Shown here piece by piece: positions 58,819 to 64,000 of a stretch of DNA of 64,000 nucleotides. The stretch's first letter is position 1. Every line of letters starts with the position of its first letter. The stretch comes from Hamadaea tsunoensis DSM 44101 (lineage in GTDB: Bacteria > Actinomycetota > Actinomycetes > Mycobacteriales > Micromonosporaceae). A program made the translations under genes and the position numbers. Below the pieces are notes generated by a model that made no database searches, was not told the origin of the DNA, and was given only the letters and a program-made list of their open reading frames with translations. The DNA lies in assembly GCF_000428945.1 (NCBI RefSeq), contig NZ_AUAX01000015.1:224824-288823 (forward strand), read 5' to 3'.

Positions 58819-59322
58819 ATGCGGCGCCGTCAGATATGGCTCCTTGTCGGCTTGATGGCAACAACGGTACTCGGCGCATGCGGTAGCGAGGATGACGGAG
58901 GATCCGGCACCGGAGGCCTCGCCGTACCCGGCATCCTCCGAACCGCGAAGGTCGTGTCGATCAGCCAAAGCGCCGGAACGGCGCGCTGGCGGCAGGATGC
59001 CGCGAACGGTATCGGCGGGGCCACCTGGTCGTTCGGGAGCGATGGCAGCTTCCGTTTCCAGATGCCGTCACCGAGCGGCGGGTACGATCTGCGAGGCACC
59101 TATCGCCGGTCGGCGAGTGTCCTCACGTTCCGGGCAAGCGACTCCTTCGTGACGAGCGGCAGCGACTCCCGAACCGACTTCTCCGGTTCGCTCGACATCG
59201 CCTCCGGCCGGGTGCAGTTCTCCTTCACCGCCGGCGATGTCAGCGCCGTCGTCGTGAACAACGGGTCGTACGGCGACTCGCAACTCTGGTCGTTCACCGG
59301 CCAGGCTCGTCTGGCGGGCTGA
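58819..59322 (+). CDS. Small secreted lipoprotein of unknown function
   Basis: 167 residues. Signal peptide with lipobox VLGAC (Cys ~21) followed by a Ser/Gly/Asp linker and an all-beta domain with Trp/Phe-rich strands (GGATWSFGSDGSFRFQMPSP, YDLRGTYRRSASVLTFRASD, GRVQFSFTAGDVSAVVV). The pattern recalls lipocalin-like small beta-barrels, but no family is assigned. ATG 58819 has AAGGGG 7 nt upstream. It is alone between two gaps. Confidence 0.75.
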   Translation: MRRRQIWLLVGLMATTVLGACGSEDDGGSGTGGLAVPGILRTAKVVSISQSAGTARWRQDAANGIGGATWSFGSDGSFRFQMPSPSGGYDLRGTYRRSASVLTFRASDSFVTSGSDSRTDFSGSLDIASGRVQFSFTAGDVSAVVVNNGSYGDSQLWSFTGQARLAG

Positions 59323-59652
59323 TTCGCCGAATCCGCTCTGCCGCCTGGTCAACGACGTCGATTCCGAGGTCGACGTATTCGACGGCGGTGATGTCGCTCC
59401 GGGCGTACGCGGTGGTTCGTGCACTGTGGACAGTGACGCCGGTGGAGCCGACAGTCAGTCGGAGCGAAGTTCGCGGAATCCAGCAAGACGACACAGTTGC
59501 GTGATCCAGCAATCTGACGGTAACGATTCGATCACCGCAGATCTGCCGTGCAGTCGACATGGTCTCCTGTGCCCGACACGGGAGGAACCCCTATGGCTAC
59601 GAACACTTCGGAGCTTCCGATTAGCCACCAAATCCCCACCCATGGAGGACGC
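59323..59652. other. Gap before the ricin lectin gene
   Basis: 330 bp. A minus-strand reading (59294-59560) contains SLRLTVGSTGVTVHSARTT and SDITAVEYVD, which looks weakly like a PH-type domain, but it overlaps the lipoprotein gene end and has no good start. The promoter of the lectin gene is probably in the last 100 bp. Confidence 0.25.
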
Positions 59653-60189
59653 ATGTCCATCTCCTCGGCAAGACGCCGAACCGCCACGCTCGTCGCGGGC
59701 CTGCTTCTCGGGTCCGCAGCCGTGGTCGTCGTAGCCACCCCGGCCCTGGCCGACTTCGTCACGTGGCCGACAACCGCCACCAACTTCGGCATCAAGAATC
59801 CCAACTCCGGCCGCTGCCTGGGGATCGACTCCGGCGGCCTGGCCGGCATCTGGGACTGCACGACGAATCTCGACCAGACCTGGCACATCGGGACTTCGTC
59901 GGGCACCGGATACAACCAGATCGTCAACGGCCTCGGCCAGTGCCTCGCCGTCAACGGCGGCTCCACGGCCGACGGCGCCCGGATCCTGGGCTACACGTGC
60001 ACGGGCTCGGCCGATCAGTACTGGAAGAACAACCGCTACACGAACGGCGGTCAGCAGATCTTCACGTTTGTGAACATGAAGTCCGGCAAGGGCATCGGTA
60101 CCAGCGCCGGGCACACCAACAACGGCGCGCCCGCGATCCAGTGGCCGGACACCGGCCACCCGGACCAGACGTGGCAGACGATTCCGTGA
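59653..60189 (+). CDS. Secreted ricin-type beta-trefoil lectin
   Basis: 178 residues: signal peptide ~1-38 (TLVAGLLLGSAAVVVVATPALA) and a single ricin-B trefoil ~45-178 with three turns (IKNPNSGRCLGIDSGGLAGI / VNGLGQCLAVNGGSTADGA / VNMKSGKGIGTSAGHTNNGA), each ending in a QxW-type strand (LDQTWHIG, ADQYWKNN, PDQTWQTI). The first two turns keep the Cys pairs; the third lacks them. It binds galactose-type or xylan-type glycans extracellularly. The ATG at 59653 has GGAGGAC about 5 nt upstream. It is a stand-alone lectin without a catalytic domain. Confidence 0.9.
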   Translation: MSISSARRRTATLVAGLLLGSAAVVVVATPALADFVTWPTTATNFGIKNPNSGRCLGIDSGGLAGIWDCTTNLDQTWHIGTSSGTGYNQIVNGLGQCLAVNGGSTADGARILGYTCTGSADQYWKNNRYTNGGQQIFTFVNMKSGKGIGTSAGHTNNGAPAIQWPDTGHPDQTWQTIP

Positions 60190-60491
60190 CGGAGCCGGTC
60201 CGGGCGGACGACGAAATGACCCACCGGCTTCCGCCCGGGCACACCCGACGACCTCGCCCTCTCCCCACACCAGCGGTGACGCCGGCGCCGTGACCACCCG
60301 CCATCACGCATAGCGATCCCGGAGGTCTTCGTGCCGCCACAGCCAAGAGTCCATCGTGGATGGTCGTGCCGGTGTGGCGCTGATCGGCTTGCCGGCGTTG
60401 TAGCCGGGCTGTCGCCCATCCTTCCGACGCGAACGCCGGGTCTCATGGGCGAGGGGCGGCGCGGCGACTCCCACAGGCCGTAGGATGCGGC
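60190..60491. other. Gap after the ricin lectin gene
   Basis: 302 bp. It holds a 9-bp hairpin (60200-60208 with 60230-60238, 21-nt loop) that may end the lectin transcript, and presumably the promoter of the next pair. No gene was recognised. Confidence 0.3.
60200..60238 (+). terminator. Possible terminator after the ricin lectin gene
   Basis: Exact 9-bp arms CCGGGCGGA (60200-60208) / TCCGCCCGG (60230-60238) with a long 21-nt loop, 11 nt after the stop. Confidence 0.4.
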
Positions 60492-61427
60492 GTGCTTCCG
60501 ATCTTGAGACGACTGCGACAGCTGCCCGACACGCGTACCGAGGCGCTCCACCCTGAGTGCATGGCCTGGCTCACCGCGGTACGCGCCGGCGACGGCGATG
60601 CCGCCCGCACCGCGTACGCGAAGCTTGACGCCGACGCCGATCCGGGCACCGCCGTACTGCTGGCCGGCGAGCTGTCCACGGCGGAATCCGTCGCCCACGC
60701 GTGCCTGGACGCCGACCCGGCCGACGCCGTCGGGCGTACGCTGCTCGGTTCCCGGCTCATCGTCCGCGCCTGGCAAGCCCGAGGCGGCGCCGTCGCCGCG
60801 CACACGCCGCAGGATCGGCTCGACACCTTCCGCGAACTGATCGACCTCGCCGAGACCGAACTGGCGACGGCCACCGGCGACCACCCCGACGACGCGGCAG
60901 CCTGGACCCTGCGCGTGATCACCTGTCGCGCGCTGCGCTTCGGCACCGCCGAGGCACGCCGCCGCCACGGGCTGGCCGTCGCACGGCGGCCGCATCTGCT
61001 GTCGGCCCACCGGGAACTGCTGCAGCAGCTGGCCCCGAAGTGGGGCGGCAGCCTCGACGAGATGCACGCCTTCGCCGCCGAGGCCGCGTACGCCGCACCG
61101 GCCGGGCACTCCGCGGCCGGCCTGGTGGCGTTGGCGTACCTCGAACACGTCGGGCACACCGGCGACGTGAACGTCGTGCGCACCGACGCCGCCGTCGGCG
61201 TACTGACGGAGGCCGCCGAACGGCTGCTGAGCGCGGACACCCGGACATCCGGCTGGGTCTGGGCGCACAGCGCGTTCGCCGCCGCTTTCGGCCTGGCCCT
61301 GCAGGGCCGCCTCGCCCGGCCGCACCTCGACGTCCTCGAAGACCGGCTCGACCTCGACGCCTGGTGGCTGTTCGACCACCCCGAGCACAAGTTCAAGCTG
61401 CTGCGCCGGGCGGCGTACCGGGCATGA
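60492..61427 (+). CDS. Helical-repeat (TPR-like) protein coupled to M16 peptidase
   Basis: 311 residues, almost all alpha-helical, with no signal or membrane segment; helix pairs such as ESVAHACLDADPADAVGRTL and LIDLAETELATATGDHPDDA resemble TPR/solenoid repeats. The GTG at 60492 has AGGAT upstream. Its stop overlaps the M16 gene start (ATGA, 61424-61427), so the products are likely partners. It could be an adaptor or substrate-presenting subunit. The family is not recognised. Confidence 0.75.
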   Translation: MLPILRRLRQLPDTRTEALHPECMAWLTAVRAGDGDAARTAYAKLDADADPGTAVLLAGELSTAESVAHACLDADPADAVGRTLLGSRLIVRAWQARGGAVAAHTPQDRLDTFRELIDLAETELATATGDHPDDAAAWTLRVITCRALRFGTAEARRRHGLAVARRPHLLSAHRELLQQLAPKWGGSLDEMHAFAAEAAYAAPAGHSAAGLVALAYLEHVGHTGDVNVVRTDAAVGVLTEAAERLLSADTRTSGWVWAHSAFAAAFGLALQGRLARPHLDVLEDRLDLDAWWLFDHPEHKFKLLRRAAYRA

Positions 61428-63097
61428 GACAGACCGTGGTGGACGGCGTACCGGTCGTGGTCACGCCCGCGCCCGGCCCGGTGCAAGCGACGCTGTACTT
61501 CCGGGTCGGCCAGGCGGACGAGACCGCCGCGACGCGGGGCGTGACGCATCTGGTGGAGCACCTGGCCTTGCACGGCCTCGGCCCGTTCGACCACCGCTCG
61601 AACGGCGGCACGGGGCAGACCGTCACCCAGTTCGAGACCACCGGTACGCCCGACGAGGTGGCCACCTTCCTCACCGGCGTCTGCCGCTCACTGTCGGCGC
61701 TGCGGCTCGGACGGCTCGACGTCGAGCGGCGCGTCCTGCGTACCGAGGAGGCGGCCCGGGAGGCGGACCTGGAGACGGTCAGCGCCCGGTGGCGCCACGG
61801 CGCCCGGAACTACGGCTTGATCAGCTACGCCGAGTTCGGCGTCGGAACGCTCACCGCCGACGCGGTCGACGCCTGGGCTACCAGCCACTTCACGCGCGAC
61901 AACGCCGTCCTGGCGATCACCGGGGAGCTACCGGCCGGGCTGACGCTGCCGCTGCCCTCCGGCGTACGGCGGCCCATGCCGGCCGCCTCCGCGATCTTGC
62001 CGGTGACCCCGGCGTACTTCCCGGGACCGGGCGGCTGGCTGGGCGTGACGTCTATGGTGGACAGAGGAACCCCGGCGAGCCTCTACGCCCGCCTGCTCCA
62101 CCGCGCGCTGATGCGGTCACTGCGTACTGAGGCCGGGCTGTCCTACACCACCGCCGCGCGCTACAGAGTCGGTTCGGCCGGCCGCGCGGAGATCACCGCG
62201 CACGCCGACGCCGACGCCGGGCACGTCGAGGAGGCGGTGGACCTCTTCGTGCGTACGCTCCAAAGCGGAGACTGGATCGACGAGGCCGAGCTGGCCCGCG
62301 CCGTCCAGGACGCGCGGACCGCGATGGCGGAGCCCAGCTTCGCGGCGGGCGCAACGCGGCGATGGGCCCAGGACATCTTGTGCGGATTACCGCCGCGTAC
62401 GCGCGAAGACATCGCCGCCGGCCTGAAGGCCGTGAGCCTGGCCGACGTGGCCGAGGTAGCGCGAGCGTGCTGGGCGAACGCCCTGCTCATGCTGCCCGGC
62501 GTGCGGGCGGAGCGATACGGCTGCGAGCGCGCACCGATGTCCTCGCGGGCTGTTCCGCCCGGCCGCCGCTTCGCCGCGCGGGACGGCGGCCGGGCGTACC
62601 TCGTGGTGGGAAAGGACGGAGTGGGCCTCGCGGACGAGGGCCGGTACGCCACCGTCCGGTACACCGACTGCGTACTGCTGGTACGCCACACCGACGGGGG
62701 CCGCCTGGTGCTGGGCGCCGACGGCCTGGGCGTACCCCTGGAGCCGGAGGTGTTCGCGGTGGACGCCGCGACCCTGGCCTCGGTCGACGCGGCTGTGAAT
62801 CCGGCGGTGATCGTCGACCGGGAACGCGACGCGAACGACATACCCCGGCCGGACCGGGCACGCCGCCGCGACCGCCGCATCCGGGCCGCGAAGGTCGCGC
62901 TCCACAGGTTCTGGCACTCGCGGGTCGCGTTCCCGGCGGCAACGCTGACCGTCATGGCCTTCGTACTCGTGGCCCTGTGCGCCGGCTCGACGGGCAGCGG
63001 CACCGGCGTCCTCCGCGTCCTCGTGGCCCTGGGCGGACTGCTGGCGTTCCTCGGCGGCCTACTGGTCTGGCGCCACCACCGGTACGCCCACTGGTGA
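61424..63097 (+). CDS. M16 family (insulinase/pitrilysin-like) metallopeptidase with C-terminal membrane anchor
   Basis: 557 residues. N-terminal M16 domain with HLVEH (His42-x-x-Glu45-His46, the inverted zinc motif HxxEH) and RRVLRTEEAARE about 60 residues later for the third ligand; the inactive-like second domain is at ~170-370 (GLSYTTAARYRVGSAGRAEI). After ~400 comes a mixed region and two membrane helices near 500-550 (FPAATLTVMAFVLVALCAGS and VLRVLVALGGLLAFLGGLLVW). Membrane-anchored single-chain M16 proteins are unusual; most are soluble or paired. It is translationally coupled to the helical-repeat protein upstream. The substrate is unknown. Confidence 0.87.
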   Translation: MRQTVVDGVPVVVTPAPGPVQATLYFRVGQADETAATRGVTHLVEHLALHGLGPFDHRSNGGTGQTVTQFETTGTPDEVATFLTGVCRSLSALRLGRLDVERRVLRTEEAAREADLETVSARWRHGARNYGLISYAEFGVGTLTADAVDAWATSHFTRDNAVLAITGELPAGLTLPLPSGVRRPMPAASAILPVTPAYFPGPGGWLGVTSMVDRGTPASLYARLLHRALMRSLRTEAGLSYTTAARYRVGSAGRAEITAHADADAGHVEEAVDLFVRTLQSGDWIDEAELARAVQDARTAMAEPSFAAGATRRWAQDILCGLPPRTREDIAAGLKAVSLADVAEVARACWANALLMLPGVRAERYGCERAPMSSRAVPPGRRFAARDGGRAYLVVGKDGVGLADEGRYATVRYTDCVLLVRHTDGGRLVLGADGLGVPLEPEVFAVDAATLASVDAAVNPAVIVDRERDANDIPRPDRARRRDRRIRAAKVALHRFWHSRVAFPAATLTVMAFVLVALCAGSTGSGTGVLRVLVALGGLLAFLGGLLVWRHHRYAHW

Positions 63098-63127
63098 GGC
63101 CCGTTGACATGGAGGAGGGCCTACGTC

Positions 63128-63383
63128 GTGAACCCTGAAGCTGCGAATCTCACTGGTGGCGGGATGGTCGCCGATATCGAGGTGATGTTGACCGCGGATC
63201 GCGTAGTCGAGCTGCGAATACGATCTGGCTCTGTTCGCCGGGGAGGATCCGTCGCCGGCGTGGGTCCACGGCGATCGCCTCGTCGTCATCCTCATGGGCC
63301 ACATGGACAAGGAGTTCCCTCTGGTGCTGACGCTGGTCGTCATCGCGCGAGCGGCGGCCGCCGCCGGCGTCCTGGACAGCTGA
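63128..63383 (+). pseudogene. Small gene broken by a frameshift
   Basis: From GTG 63128 the reading MNPEAANLTGGGMVADIEVM then LTADRVVEL is coding-like, but after about 63216 the good coding text moves to another frame (YDLALFAGEDPSPAWVHGDR, LVVILMGHMDKEFPLV) and ends at TGA 63381-63383. GGAGG upstream supports initiation. One insertion or deletion near 63210-63225 would rejoin them into ~84 residues. A sequencing error is an equal possibility. The family is unknown. Confidence 0.5.
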
Positions 63384-63478
63384 CCGTCTGCCCGATCTCC
63401 CCACAGATTCAACGACCCGATGAACGACGAGCTTACGGGCAAAGATCAACCGCCTACGGGGCCAGCCTCACTGGCGGC

Positions 63479-63509
63479 GGGGTGCGCGGCCACCTGCGCC
63501 GGGCACCCC
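63479..63509 (-). terminator. Possible terminator of clpC
   Basis: Exact 7-bp arms GGGGTGC (63479-63485) / GCACCCC (63503-63509) with a 17-nt loop, 25 bp beyond the clpC stop on the minus strand. Confidence 0.4.
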
Positions 63510-63533
63510 ACCGTTGTCAGCTCACCGTCGCGC

Positions 63534-64000
63534 TCAACTCGCCGCGATCAGACCGTGCGGCACCTGGGGATCGAAGAGGACCAGCTTCGCGTTCTCGATG
63601 TCGGTCGGGTCGCCTTCGCAGTCCACGGCCACGGTCTGGCCGGGCTTGAGCTCGTTGAACAGGATCCGCTCGGAGAGCGCGTCCTCGATCTCGCGCTGGA
63701 TGGTCCGGCGCAGCGGACGGGCACCCATGACCGGGTCCCAGCCCTTCTTCGCCAGCCAACGCTTCGCGTTGTCGGTCAGCGTCAGCGTCATGTCCTTGTT
63801 ACGCAGCTGCGACTCGATCCGGGCGAGCATGATGTCGACGATCTGCAGGATGTCTTCCTCACCGAGCTGGTGGAAGACGATCGTGTCGTCGATACGGTTC
63901 AGGAACTCCGGGCGGAAGTGGTTCTTCAGCTCGTCGTTGACCTTCTGCTTCATCCGCTCGTAGTTGGAGTCCAGGTCGTTGCTGGCCGCGAAGCCCAGCG
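63534..64000 (-). CDS. clpC: ATP-dependent Clp protease ATP-binding subunit ClpC, 5' part beyond window
   Basis: The C-terminal 154 residues of a ClpC-type Hsp100 protein: LGFAASNDLDSNYERMKQKV, then FRPEFLNRIDDTIVFHQL (the sensor/Arg region of the second AAA+ module), LAKKGWDPVMGARPLRRTIQ (sensor II GARPLRR), then the D2 C-terminal sheet. ClpC unfolds tagged proteins and feeds them to ClpP. The sequence is highly conserved, with typical housekeeping codon use. The gene runs off the right edge, stop at 63534-63536. It marks chromosomal backbone. Confidence 0.97.
   Translation of the reverse strand, partial: LGFAASNDLDSNYERMKQKVNDELKNHFRPEFLNRIDDTIVFHQLGEEDILQIVDIMLARIESQLRNKDMTLTLTDNAKRWLAKKGWDPVMGARPLRRTIQREIEDALSERILFNELKPGQTVAVDCEGDPTDIENAKLVLFDPQVPHGLIAAS

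Noticed and set aside
59294..59560. Minus-strand 88-codon frame between lipoprotein and lectin genes
   Set aside because: It overlaps the lipoprotein end, lacks a ribosome site and gives only a faint PH-like impression, so it was noted in the gap entry only.
1..64000. CRISPR arrays, tRNA or rRNA genes, riboswitches, replication origin
   Set aside because: No repeated spacer pattern, cloverleaf, rRNA-like stretch or DnaA-box cluster was recognised on reading; small RNAs cannot be excluded without a covariance-model search.

Overview
The window is about 70% G+C, uses many GTG starts, has strongly GC-biased third codon positions and carries large secreted multi-module enzymes. This points to a filamentous actinomycete, probably of the Micromonosporaceae (the family is inferred from gene content only). 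No rRNA, tRNA, CRISPR array or intact mobile element was seen.

1-12051: right-hand end of an extracellular contractile injection system (eCIS, phage-tail-like) locus. A tightly packed minus-strand operon runs off the left edge: sheath, tube, tail-assembly protein, DUF6760-like peptide, a long Pro/Ser/Ala-rich protein, a second tube protein and a LysM-type tube-binding protein, most joined by 1-4 bp overlaps. A plus-strand pair encodes a DUF4157 (eCIS core domain) protein and an unrecognised 525-residue protein that is a candidate cargo. A second minus-strand pair encodes the DUF4255/Pvc16-like cap and the AAA+ ATPase. A single-pass membrane protein is divergent from that pair.

12275-24967: oxidative sugar-use island. 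A ribose-type ABC importer, a Gfo/Idh/MocA dehydrogenase and a sugar isomerase form one minus-strand run. Downstream are a secreted GSDH/sorbosone-dehydrogenase-like enzyme and a secreted ThuA protein, which share a duplicated fascin-like beta-trefoil. A divergent ROK regulator is followed by a second, cytoplasmic ThuA protein. Inference: uptake of a glycoside or polyol and its breakdown through keto-sugar chemistry.

25014-34286: a patchwork of regulators and small enzymes: LysR, GNAT + S9 peptidase, two VOC proteins, a WYL regulator, an enoyl-CoA hydratase with a divergent TetR and a clear double operator, and an EAL phosphodiesterase. A probable ISL3 transposase scar follows.

34552-44040: secreted glycan-degradation cluster: a ricin-lectin/CBM35 protein, a GH95-like fucosidase with CBMs, two BNR/Asp-box propeller proteins and a small CBM2 protein. 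Shared upstream motifs suggest co-regulation.

44414-64000: an unrecognised 858-residue CorA-like membrane protein, a DUF1963-like protein, a clan GH-A glycosidase with two lectin modules, otsA, an SDR, an M4 metallopeptidase with a divergent TrmB/LuxR regulator, a lipoprotein, a ricin lectin, a helical-repeat/M16 peptidase pair, a frameshifted gene, and the 3' end of clpC on the minus strand at the right edge. Several gene scraps lie in the gaps. Many convergent gene pairs are separated by perfect hairpins that are probably bidirectional terminators.
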